A stretch of DNA of 6,430 bases. It comes from Rhodoblastus sp964425315. Lineage in GTDB: Bacteria > Pseudomonadota > Alphaproteobacteria > Rhizobiales > Beijerinckiaceae. The notes beneath the pieces are model-generated. The model searched no databases, was not told the origin of the DNA, and saw nothing but the letters and a program-made list of their open reading frames with translations. The stretch lies in contig CAYRNB010000132.1 in NCBI GenBank assembly GCA_964425315.1, positions 1-6,430 on the forward strand. Reading direction: 5' to 3'. Each line of letters opens with the position of its first letter. The first letter of the stretch is position 1. Made by a program: the position numbers and the translations under genes. This document shows, piece by piece, positions 1 through 6,428 of this stretch.

Positions 1-103
1 ACAGCAGCGGCGTCACCAGCGTCTTGTAAGAGAGCGCCTCTTCGGCCGACGCCGATGCGGCCGGCAGGAGGACGAGCAGAGCAAGCAGTGCGATACGGAA
101 CAT
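1..103 (-). CDS. Exported protein, N-terminal fragment (runs off left edge)
   Basis: Only the first 34 codons are present and the rest lies beyond base 1. The ATG at 103-101 is preceded on the minus strand by GGGAGG (117-112) at an 8-nt spacing, which is a good ribosome binding site and fixes the start. The first ~22 residues form a classic Sec signal peptide: Met-Phe-Arg, a Leu/Ala-rich core, then an ASASA cleavage region before Glu-Glu. The protein is therefore probably periplasmic or secreted. The start of the mature part (SYKTLVTPLL) recalls small periplasmic cupin-domain proteins, which often begin with a 'VTPLL' stretch, but too little is visible to assign a family. It is separated from the next gene upstream (681-268) by 164 bp and probably has its own promoter. 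Confidence 0.72.
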   Translation of the reverse strand, partial: MFRIALLALLVLLPAASASAEEALSYKTLVTPLL

Positions 104-267
104 GAGTGGAGCCTCCCGGAGCAAGCACAGGAACCGATTGCGGCGGCCTCGCCGTTAATCGGACAAGGGCAATTTTTTGTCATTGCGCACAATATCCGCA
201 ACAGACGATCTTCGCTCCCAGCTTGTGTGCGCTCCGGATGGCCGTCGGGTTGTTGCGGCTATATTGG
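104..267. other. Intergenic region with possible promoter for the leftmost gene
   Basis: This gap lies between two minus-strand genes. It contains a near-palindrome ATTGTGCGCAAT (minus-strand reading, 193-182) with one mismatched pair. On the minus strand TTGCGG lies just upstream of this, and A/T-rich sequence (AAAAAATT) follows at about the right distance for a -10, but no good -10 hexamer is present. No clear terminator for the 681-268 gene was found: a 4-bp GCCG/CGGC stem near its end lacks a T run. Confidence 0.3.
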
Positions 268-681
268 CTAATTCTGAATTAAGCCAAATTGACTATGTAT
301 CAATTTGTAAAACTCATCGTTTGAATGACATATAAGTAGCTTACCGGAAACCGTCCTTACGTTACATACAAAAGGTTTCGAATCTCGGCCCATATTATTC
401 GCATATACAGTGCCGTCGTTGGCGTCAGTGACAAAAATGCTGGTCCATGTGATCTTGCCTTTCACAGCGACGGATTTAAATGCAGCGAAGCATTTATTTG
501 AAGCGTCATCGTAGTGGTCGACGAAACTCGCGGTAGCATTGGCGGCCCACCCCTTCGACTCAAAGGCGGCGCGAGCCTGCGAGGCGCACAGGCCTTGAAC
601 TTTGAGACTCGCGCTCCGCGCGGAAAACGGCGCCATCGACAGCAGGAGAAACAGGATTGCATTTGCAAAGCGCAGATTCAT
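268..681 (-). CDS. Small secreted four-cysteine protein of unknown function
   Basis: The protein has 137 aa and I do not recognise its function. Residues 1-23 form a signal peptide: MNLRFA, a hydrophobic core rich in Leu and Phe, then an A-R-S cleavage site. The mature protein of about 114 aa has four cysteines (residues 32, 64, 106, 118), compatible with two periplasmic disulfides. A segment around residues 53-66 (FVDHYDD...NKCF) resembles a His-Tyr-Asn/Asp...Lys-Cys motif that I recall in short rhizobial hypothetical exported proteins; this is memory, not a search. The ribosome binding site before the ATG at 681 is weak (GGTGA only 3 nt away). The gene sits in AT-richer DNA than the pump operon and follows a broken small gene, so it may be part of an acquired islet. 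The signal peptide and the complete frame argue that it is real. Confidence 0.72.
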   Translation of the reverse strand: MNLRFANAILFLLLSMAPFSARSASLKVQGLCASQARAAFESKGWAANATASFVDHYDDASNKCFAAFKSVAVKGKITWTSIFVTDANDGTVYANNMGRDSKPFVCNVRTVSGKLLICHSNDEFYKLIHSQFGLIQN

Positions 682-730
682 GAGTCACCAAACCGTTTGC
701 ACTATGGGACGTCCTTATCGGAAGGCTTGC

Positions 731-1016
731 TTAGAGCCCTTCCAGCTTTAGTTTTAAATTCTTCTCGCGATAGATGCGCGCAAGAAGTCTGACGACCTGC
801 GACACATATTGCTTCATATGATCAGCCGCCTGTTTGAATCGTTCAATCGTGGGGTTGGCGTTCAGCAAGGTGAACCTCCCTTCGCCAACACGTTCGTAGC
901 GCAAAAAGTTCAAATTGGTGGTCGCCATTCCCATCCATTACCAGGCTCAGAAAGCCGTCCGTCATAAAATAACGAATGCTACCATACTGCAAAAGCTCTT
1001 CGCACAGGTAGTCCAA
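731..1016 (-). pseudogene. Small hypothetical gene interrupted by a frameshift in a T run
   Basis: Two overlapping minus-strand frames read as halves of one protein. The upstream frame is open from 1034 to a TGA at 845-843 and reads as plausible protein (LDYLCEELLQYGSIRYF...MDGNGDHQFEL). The downstream frame, open to a TAA at 733-731, continues LRYERVGEGRFTLLNANP and ends in a basic amphipathic tail (RIYREKNLKLKLEGL). Removing one T from the five-T run at 907-903 fuses them into about 94 aa from a TTG at 1016, with AAGG about 5 nt before it. The only ATG of the downstream frame (934, 67 aa) has no sensible ribosome binding site, which favours a broken gene over a short intact one. No family was recognised, and no signal peptide or membrane segment is visible. 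A sequencing error in the homopolymer, or programmed slippage, remains possible. The 67-aa ORF at 934-731 is the alternative annotation. Confidence 0.5.
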
Positions 1017-1040
1017 TTCGGCCTTATAAATTTGTTAGGC

Positions 1041-1388
1041 GGGTCTCTCCACTAGGCGTCTCACCGGCCCAAGGCCCGGCCTAGAGCGACACCATCCGGG
1101 CGCATTGGGCAGAGCATGAAGTTGGGCGCTAAGTCTACGGCGACGACGTGGCCCCCGCTTGATGGGCGCGGCGAAAACGCGTTCCCAGACTGTGTTACAA
1201 ACTCGGTGAGGGCTTAAATTAATTCTCGTAATATCAATCCGTTAGTCTGACGAAAGCGCAATCCTCTCCGGGGCGCCAATATCCACGGAAATCTTTCTCT
1301 TCAGGGTGTAGAGCCTTTTCAAAGCATCAGGCCAACACGACTCCGCTACAAGGCTCTCCGATTGGCCGGCCCGTTGTTGCGTTGCGGC
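1041..1388. other. Non-coding stretch downstream of the efflux operon
   Basis: No convincing gene was found in these ~350 bp on either strand. A plus-strand frame gives a 33-aa ATG ORF at 1116-1217 without a clear ribosome binding site. Two minus-strand frames stay open for about 50 and 68 codons without a proper start (one reads NTVWERVFAAPIKRGP). They could be decayed coding remnants, but none is identifiable. Composition switches from GC-rich (1041-1200) to AT-richer (1200-1330). An 8-bp inverted repeat lies at 1310-1357. No T-tailed terminator for the operon was found. Confidence 0.5.
1310..1357. repeat. 8-bp inverted repeat after the RND gene
   Basis: AGAGCCTT (1310-1317) and its exact complement AAGGCTCT (1350-1357) are separated by 32 nt. 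In the direction of the operon it begins 31 nt after the stop codon of the RND gene. It could form a transcript-end stem, but the loop is long and no U run follows, so a terminator call is not supported. Confidence 0.25.
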
Positions 1389-4300
1389 TCATTCGCCGAC
1401 CGCATTCTCGGCCTCTTTGATGGACGACTTCGGTCGCGTGGAGGGACGGAGACGCTCCCGCATTCCCTGAAAGACGACGTAAAGCGGCGGGATCGCGAAA
1501 ATGCCGATGACGGAAGCGAGGATCATGCCGCCGAAAACCGGCGTGCCGACGTCCCTGCGCGCCAGTTGCGAAGCTCCGTGGGCGATGACCAGCGGATAGA
1601 GCCCGAGAATGAAGGCGAGCGAAGTCATCATCACCGGGCGGAAGCGCAAGCGCGCCCCCTCGGTCGCCGCTTCAAGCAAAGGAACCCCGCGCTCGCGCTG
1701 CTCCTTGGCGAACTCGACAATGAGGATGCCGTTCTTCGCCGCCAGACCGATGAGGACAACCATGCCGATCTGGCCATAGAGATCGAGAGTGAGGCCCGCC
1801 AGGTAAATTCCGAGGAATGAGCCGAAAACGCCGATGGCGACGGAAAGCAGGACAGGAACGGGAATGGTCCAGCTCTCGTAAAGGCCGACGAGGAACAGAT
1901 AGGCGAAAAGAATAGCGAAGCCGAGGATCATCGCGGTCTTGCCTTCCGCCCGCTTTTCCTGAAAGGCGGTGTCGGTCCACTCGCCGCCGAAGCCGGTGGG
2001 CAGCGTCTTCGCGGCGACGGCCTCCATCGCCTTCAGCGCCTGGCCCGAAGATACGCCCGGCGCCGGGCTCCCCTGGATCGTGGCTGCGCCGCGATTGTTG
2101 TAGCGGATCAACGCTGGCGGTCCGACGATGACCTTCGCCTCCACCAGGCTGCGCAGCGGGATCATCTTGCCCTCTTTGGAGCGGACATTGATCCGATAAA
2201 TATCGCTCACCTTGTTGCGGTCCGAGGCCTCGGCCTGGACCTGAACCTGCCAGGTGCGACCGAACATGTTCATATTGTTGACGAAATAGCCTCCGAGCGA
2301 AGCCTGCAGCGATTGAAAAAGGTTGCTCAGCGGCACGCCGAGAATCTGCGCCTTGTCGCGGTCTATATCGAGGTAGATCGACGGATTGGTCGCGGCATAG
2401 GTCGTAAAGACTCTGGCGAGCTTTGGATCCTGGTTCGCGGCTATGACCAAGCCGCGCACGACCTGAGCCAGCTCCTTGGGGTCGGCGCCCTTCAGATCCT
2501 TGACGACATAAGTAAATCCGCCGCCCGTGCCGAGGCCGATAATCGGCGGCGGCGCCAATGCGACGACCGTGCCGCCGGCAATGCCGGCGAATTTCTGGCG
2601 CAAGCTCGCGATGAGCGCCGACGCCGAAGCCGAATGCGCCTTGCGTTCCTCGAACGGTTTGAGGGTCACCACCACGAAGGCCGAATTGGGTTGCGAATAA
2701 CTGTCTATGAAGTTCAGGCCGACGACGGAGGTGTAATCCTCGACCGCCTTTTCCTGCTTGAGGATCGTTTCGACCTGGCGCACCACATTATTGGTGCGGG
2801 CGAGCGAGGCGGCGCCGGGAAGCTGGACGACGACGAAAAACGCGCCCTGATCGTCCTCCGGGAGGAAACCCGTCGGCGTCTTGGCGGATAGACCCCAGAC
2901 CCCGGCGCCGGCGACGGCGACCAGTACGAGGCCGATGACCGAAAATCTCACAATGCGCGCTACCGCGGCGCCGTAGAGGTCGCGCACCCAGTCGATCGAG
3001 CGCATCACCCAACCGACAAGCCCGCGGCGCGGGCCATGGGCGGGGCGCAAGAGCACGCCGCAAAGCGCAGGCGAAAGCGTGAGCGCGTTGATCGCCGACA
3101 GGAACATCGCCACAGAGACCGTCACCGCGAACTGGCGGAACAATTCGCCGGAAATACCCGGAATGAAGGCGACCGGAACAAAAACCGACAACAGGACGAG
3201 CGTGATCGCGATAATCGGCGCGGTGATTTCCGCCATGGCCTTTTTCGTTGCTTCGGCGGGAGAAAGTTCGGGATGCTCTTCCATCACGCGTTCGACGTTT
3301 TCGACCACCACGATGGCGTCGTCGACGACAATGCCGATGGAGAGAACCACCGCGAGCAGCGACACCGTATTGGCGGAATAACCGACCGCCTTCAGCACAA
3401 TGAATGCGCCGATCAGGCTGACCGGCACGGCAAGCGTCGGAATCAACGTCGCGCGGAAACTGCCGAGGAACAGGAACACGACAAGAACAACAAGAACGAA
3501 GGCCTCGATCAGGGTCTTTTGCACTTCGTGGATCGTGTCGGTCACGAAGGTCGTCGGATCGTAAGTGACCTTCCAGGCGACATCTTCCGGGAAGGTTTTT
3601 CGCATCGCCTCGATCCGCTTTTTCACCGCGTCGAGCGTCGTCAGCGCATTCGCGCCTGGCGTCTGGTAAATCGCGATGGCTGCGGCGGGCGCGCCATTGA
3701 AGTAGGTGTCCCGGTCGAGATTGGCCGCGCCGAGTTCTACGCGCGCGACATCTTTCAGCCGCAGGATCGAACCGTCCTTGGAGGTGCGGATGATGATGTT
3801 CTCGAAATCCTTGACCGAGGTCAGACGGCCCTTGGTCTGTATGTTGAGCTGAAGTTGCTGGTCATTGCTGACGGGCCGGGCGCCGATGCGGCCAACGGCC
3901 GCCTGGACGTTCTGCGACTGGATGGCGTTGATGACATCGGCGGTGGTGAGGCCGAGCCCGGTCAAGCGGTCCGTATGGACCCAGACGCGCATCGCATAAT
4001 CCTGCGGCCCCCAGAGCGTGGCGTCGCCGACGCCGGGCGTGCTCTTGATCTGGTCCAGAAGGTTGATCGTGACGAAATTCGACAAGAAGAGCGGATTGTG
4101 CGTTCGCTTGGGCGAATAGAAGGCGATCACGCCGAGCAGGGCGGAGGACTTCTTCTTGACCGTAATGCCCTGCTTCTGGACCTCGGGTGGAAGCTGCGCC
4201 AAGGCGATCTGCACACGGTTGTTGACATTGACCGCATTGATGTCCGGATTCGTGCCGAGTTCGAAAGAAACCGTAAGCGTGTAGCTGCCGTCGTCGCCGC

Positions 4301-4547
4301 TCACGCTTTTCATATAGATCGCCTTGTCCACGCCGACGACCTGCGCCTCGATCGGCTGCGCGACGGTGGCTTCCACGACCTTGGCGCTGGCGCCTGGATA
4401 GAAGGTCGTGACCGAAACCTGCGGCGGCACGATGTCGGGATATTGCGCAAGCGGAATCGACAGCAGGGCGAGCAGGCCCGCAATCGCCGTGACGATCGCG
4501 ATGACGATCGCCAGACGAGGCCGGTCGACGAAGACGGAGGAAATCAT
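1389..4547 (-). CDS. HAE1-family RND efflux transporter, inner-membrane pump subunit
   Basis: This is a proton-driven exporter of the AcrB/MexF/BepE type, expected to form an inner-membrane trimer that takes hydrophobic drugs or solvents from the periplasm and outer membrane leaflet. From the chosen start it has 1052 aa, normal for the family. TM1 lies at about 11-31, the first periplasmic domain at 32-345, TM2-TM7 at 347-554, the second periplasmic domain at 555-870 and TM8-TM12 at 873-1027. The proton-relay residues are present: Asp409-Asp410 in TM4 (GIVVDDAIVVVE), Lys938 in TM10 (GLAAKNGILIVEF) and Arg970 in RFRPVMM. The PPPIIGLGTGGGF segment and QLPGAASLART stretch are closer to MexF/BepE than to AcrB. 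The frame extends to an ATG at 4625, but ATG 4547 (MISSVFVDRP) matches the family N-terminus and has GGAG (4559-4556) 8 nt before it. It follows the adaptor gene by 4 bp, so the two are co-transcribed. Substrates cannot be read from the sequence. No frameshift or missing key residue was seen. Confidence 0.97.
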   Translation of the reverse strand: MISSVFVDRPRLAIVIAIVTAIAGLLALLSIPLAQYPDIVPPQVSVTTFYPGASAKVVEATVAQPIEAQVVGVDKAIYMKSVSGDDGSYTLTVSFELGTNPDINAVNVNNRVQIALAQLPPEVQKQGITVKKKSSALLGVIAFYSPKRTHNPLFLSNFVTINLLDQIKSTPGVGDATLWGPQDYAMRVWVHTDRLTGLGLTTADVINAIQSQNVQAAVGRIGARPVSNDQQLQLNIQTKGRLTSVKDFENIIIRTSKDGSILRLKDVARVELGAANLDRDTYFNGAPAAAIAIYQTPGANALTTLDAVKKRIEAMRKTFPEDVAWKVTYDPTTFVTDTIHEVQKTLIEAFVLVVLVVFLFLGSFRATLIPTLAVPVSLIGAFIVLKAVGYSANTVSLLAVVLSIGIVVDDAIVVVENVERVMEEHPELSPAEATKKAMAEITAPIIAITLVLLSVFVPVAFIPGISGELFRQFAVTVSVAMFLSAINALTLSPALCGVLLRPAHGPRRGLVGWVMRSIDWVRDLYGAAVARIVRFSVIGLVLVAVAGAGVWGLSAKTPTGFLPEDDQGAFFVVVQLPGAASLARTNNVVRQVETILKQEKAVEDYTSVVGLNFIDSYSQPNSAFVVVTLKPFEERKAHSASASALIASLRQKFAGIAGGTVVALAPPPIIGLGTGGGFTYVVKDLKGADPKELAQVVRGLVIAANQDPKLARVFTTYAATNPSIYLDIDRDKAQILGVPLSNLFQSLQASLGGYFVNNMNMFGRTWQVQVQAEASDRNKVSDIYRINVRSKEGKMIPLRSLVEAKVIVGPPALIRYNNRGAATIQGSPAPGVSSGQALKAMEAVAAKTLPTGFGGEWTDTAFQEKRAEGKTAMILGFAILFAYLFLVGLYESWTIPVPVLLSVAIGVFGSFLGIYLAGLTLDLYGQIGMVVLIGLAAKNGILIVEFAKEQRERGVPLLEAATEGARLRFRPVMMTSLAFILGLYPLVIAHGASQLARRDVGTPVFGGMILASVIGIFAIPPLYVVFQGMRERLRPSTRPKSSIKEAENAVGE

Positions 4548-4551
4548 GCCG

Positions 4552-5682
4552 TCAGCTCCGGCTTTGCGCGGCGGGCGAAGCTGTGACCGGCGCGCCGGGG
4601 CGGACATTCTGGAGGCCGTCGACAATGACCATCTCGCCGCCTGACAAGCCCTGCTCGATCACGGTGTCGGCGCCTTCTTCGCCGCCGGGCTTGACGTGGC
4701 GGACCACAGCCTTGCCGTTTTCGACGACAAAGACATAGACGCCGTCCTTGTCCGCGAGCAGAGCGGACTGCGGAACGACAATCTGGCCTTTCGGCTTTTC
4801 GCTCGCCAGCCGGACGCGCACAAGTTCGCCGTCCTTGAGCCGTTCCTGGGGATTGGGGAAGACCGCGCGCAGCGTCACCGTGTCCGTCGCGCGGTTGACC
4901 TTGACGTCGACGAAATTCACCTTGCCCGTCTTGTCATAGGTCGCGCCGTCCGGAAAAATGAGATTGACCCCGACATTTTCCAGTTTCGTTTTGACGTCGC
5001 CCTTGACCCGCAGGAAATCGCGCTCGCTGACAGGGAAGGTCACATAGATGGGGTCTTGGCTCACGATGGTCGCGAGCACGCCGCTGTCCGGACCGACGAC
5101 ATTGCCGACGGTCACATTGGTCAGGCCAATTCTTCCATTGATGGGCGACTTTATCGAAGTATAGCCGAGATTGATTTTCGCCGTGTCGAGATTGGCCTGG
5201 GCGCTCAGCACGGCGCCCGCGGCCTGCTGGTCGGCGGCCGCAGCCTCATCGCGGCGGACCGCGGTGCCGGCTTGTCTCGTGAGCAGTTCCGAGGCCCTTT
5301 TCAGTTGGATGGCGGCAAGCGTTTTTCCGGCTTTGGCGCGCTCGAGCGCGCCTTGCGCCTGCTCGACATCCGCCTTGAACAGATCGGGTTCGATCTCATA
5401 AAGCGGTTCGCCAACCTTGACGGCCTGGCCTTCGACGAACTTCACGGATTGCAGATAGCCCTTCACGCGGGCGCGGATATCGACCTTTTGCACGGCGTCG
5501 ACGCGCCCGACGAAAACGGCGCCTTGAGTGATTTCCTTCTTTTCGGCTTTGACGACGCCGACGCGGACCGGCGCCTGGGCGAACGATCCCCCGGCCGAGG
5601 CCAGGACAATTGCGAGAGTCGCGAAAAAGAGCCAGGCGCGCGAGGCGGAGAAAAGATTCGGCGCGCTGCGAATTTCGTCCAT
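4552..5682 (-). CDS. RND efflux periplasmic adaptor (membrane fusion protein)
   Basis: This AcrA/MexA/BepD-type adaptor (376 aa, usual family length) links the RND pump encoded just downstream to an outer-membrane channel. Residues 1-35 are a signal or anchor segment (AWLFFATLAIVLASAGGSFA, possible cleavage SFA|QA). There is no lipobox cysteine, so unlike AcrA it is probably not lipidated. The first half of the lipoyl domain lies at about 67-99 (VDIRARVKGYLQSVKFVEGQ), the coiled-coil hairpin at 100-168, the second lipoyl half at 170-207 (GYTSIKSPINGRIG), the beta-barrel at 208-295 and the membrane-proximal domain at 296-365 (VVPQSALLADKDGVYVFVV). The ATG at 5682 is preceded by a run of seven G (5698-5692) 9 nt away, an unusually pure Shine-Dalgarno. 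It is the first gene of the operon, and its last codons carry the ribosome binding site of the RND gene. No outer-membrane channel gene follows. Confidence 0.96.
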   Translation of the reverse strand: MDEIRSAPNLFSASRAWLFFATLAIVLASAGGSFAQAPVRVGVVKAEKKEITQGAVFVGRVDAVQKVDIRARVKGYLQSVKFVEGQAVKVGEPLYEIEPDLFKADVEQAQGALERAKAGKTLAAIQLKRASELLTRQAGTAVRRDEAAAADQQAAGAVLSAQANLDTAKINLGYTSIKSPINGRIGLTNVTVGNVVGPDSGVLATIVSQDPIYVTFPVSERDFLRVKGDVKTKLENVGVNLIFPDGATYDKTGKVNFVDVKVNRATDTVTLRAVFPNPQERLKDGELVRVRLASEKPKGQIVVPQSALLADKDGVYVFVVENGKAVVRHVKPGGEEGADTVIEQGLSGGEMVIVDGLQNVRPGAPVTASPAAQSRS

Positions 5683-5691
5683 CGATCAATT

Positions 5692-5698
5692 CCCCCCC
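5692..5698 (-). promoter_or_regulatory. Poly-G ribosome binding site of the adaptor gene
   Basis: Seven consecutive G on the minus strand, followed by AATTGATCG and the ATG at 5682, serve as the Shine-Dalgarno element. The tract decides the start codon. Because it is a homopolymer, its length could change by slippage and alter translation of the pump. Confidence 0.6.
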
Positions 5699-5810
5699 GA
5701 AATTATTTGGAGAGACGCCCTGGACCGCTCCGCCGCGACGCGCGCTCAAACAGGCGTGCACATGAACTTGAAAGGTCGATCCTTCATTTCCGAAAACGCT
5801 TTGCCTGGGA

Positions 5811-5816
5811 ATTACA
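5811..5816 (-). promoter_or_regulatory. Candidate -10 hexamer for the efflux operon
   Basis: On the minus strand TGTAAT matches the sigma-70 consensus TATAAT at five of six positions. The palindrome at 5838-5848 lies where the -35 region would be, about 21 nt upstream. No -35 hexamer at ideal spacing is visible, so this is only a candidate; the start site of transcription would fall near 5805. Confidence 0.25.
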
Positions 5817-5837
5817 TAACGGCCGAACTCCGGCGGA

Positions 5838-5848
5838 TGTCATTGACA
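5838..5848. promoter_or_regulatory. Palindromic operator-like site between the divergent genes
   Basis: TGTCATTGACA (plus strand) is a perfect 5-bp inverted repeat around one central base, set inside a wider GATGT...ACATC pair (5836-5854). It carries TTGACA on the plus strand (5843-5848) and TTGTCA on the minus strand (5849-5844), both -35-like. A regulator bound here could affect both the pump operon and the divergent 158-aa gene. Which protein binds it is unknown: dimeric repressors of TetR or MarR type often control RND pumps, but none is encoded in the window. Confidence 0.4.
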
Positions 5849-5888
5849 AACATCATTGCGCCTAATGAGTAGCCGGAAGAGACTAAAT

Positions 5889-5927
5889 AGCCAAGCCTGG
5901 CTCTTGGACGAGAGTCTTCGAAGGCTC
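5889..5927 (+). promoter_or_regulatory. Hairpins in the leader of the 158-aa gene
   Basis: AGCCA/TGGCT (5889-5893 and 5898-5902, 4-nt loop) overlaps an alternative pair CCAAG/CTTGG (5891-5895 and 5903-5907), so the two exclude each other. A further stem at 5912-5927 (GAGTCT with AGGCTC, one U-G wobble, loop TCGA) ends about 10 nt before the Shine-Dalgarno at 5938-5943. These are short stems that can occur by chance in GC-rich DNA; a role in translation control is only a possibility. Confidence 0.25.
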
Positions 5928-5951
5928 GGTTCAAGCAGGGGAGACGCGGAT

Positions 5952-6428
5952 ATGTCGATCCTTTCCAAGTCGACGCTTGAAAGCGTGTCCGAAGACGACG
6001 TTTTCATGTCGGTCAAGGAGCTGAAGTCCTATGTCGCGGAAATCGAGATGGCGAAGGCGAAGAAATCGCTGGACGCCATGAATCGCGCCGACAAAGCCAA
6101 GCAGGAACTGCTGGAGCGGCTCAGATCCGAACAGCCAATCAGCCAGGAACGGATTCACGCCTTCCTCAATCGCGTCAAAGCGGCCGCAGAAGCCGGGCAG
6201 ACCGAGCTTCTTATCGGCCGTTTCCCCTCCGAGCTCTGCACCGACCACGGCCGCGCTATCAATCAGGGCGAAAGCAATTGGCCCGAAACGCTGCAAGGGC
6301 TGCCGAGACAGGCCTACCTGCTCTGGAAGAAAAATCTTCAGCCGCGCGGCTATCAACTCACGGCGCTCATCGTCGATTGGCCGCACGGCGTGCCCGGCGA
6401 CGTCGGCCTTTATCTGTCGTGGAAATGA
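5952..6428 (+). CDS. Conserved-looking hypothetical cytoplasmic protein, 158 aa
   Basis: The function is not recognised. The start chosen is ATG 5952, with GGGGAG (5938-5943) 8 nt before it; the frame stays open back to a TTG at 5856, but that start has no ribosome binding site. The protein has no signal peptide or membrane segment. Residues 20-60 are strongly helical and charged (VKELKSYVAEIEMAKAKKSL...), a likely short coiled coil. Residues 61-80 look like another helix (ISQERIHAFLNRVKAAAE). The C-terminal half is more compact and motif-like: LLIGRFPSELCTDHGRAIN (86-104), NWPETLQGLPRQAYLLW (109-125) and VDWPHGVPGDVGLYLSWK at the end. I recall similar C-termini in short rhizobial hypothetical proteins, unchecked. 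No helix-turn-helix is evident, so it is probably not the pump's DNA-binding regulator despite the divergent arrangement. The gene is complete, ending 2 bp before the window edge. Confidence 0.85.
   Translation: MSILSKSTLESVSEDDVFMSVKELKSYVAEIEMAKAKKSLDAMNRADKAKQELLERLRSEQPISQERIHAFLNRVKAAAEAGQTELLIGRFPSELCTDHGRAINQGESNWPETLQGLPRQAYLLWKKNLQPRGYQLTALIVDWPHGVPGDVGLYLSWK

Noticed and set aside
13..201. A 62-codon minus-strand frame at the left edge
   Set aside because: Cys- and Arg-rich, and it overlaps out of frame the signal-peptide gene that has a strong Shine-Dalgarno.
1070..1085. GGCC-caa-GGCC inverted repeat as a terminator
   Set aside because: Short stem with a bulge, no T run on either strand, and not placed right after a gene end.
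249..1388. Shared GTTGCGGCT at about 252-260 and 1381-1389 as flanking direct repeats of an inserted element
   Set aside because: Only about nine bases match, one copy reaches the RND stop codon, and no element ends or integrase accompany them; chance is the simpler explanation.
3036..4586. A 516-codon plus-strand open frame opposite the RND gene
   Set aside because: It is rich in Arg, Asp, Glu and His with no domain pattern, as expected of the antisense frame of a GC-rich gene, and the opposite strand encodes an unmistakable RND transporter.
4548..4625. An N-terminal extension of 26 residues for the RND protein
   Set aside because: It would overlap the adaptor gene, is Arg/Ala-rich without family similarity, and the ATG at 4547 has both the family N-terminus and a proper Shine-Dalgarno.
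5396..5761. A 121-codon minus-strand frame overlapping the adaptor start
   Set aside because: Very Arg-rich out-of-frame reading of the adaptor coding region and its leader.
4696..5865. A 389-codon plus-strand open frame opposite the adaptor gene
   Set aside because: Antisense shadow of the adaptor: biased composition, no recognisable motif and no ribosome binding site at its start.
5931..6386. A 151-codon minus-strand frame opposite the last gene
   Set aside because: The plus-strand frame has a good ribosome binding site and compositionally normal protein; the opposite frame ends and begins without signals.
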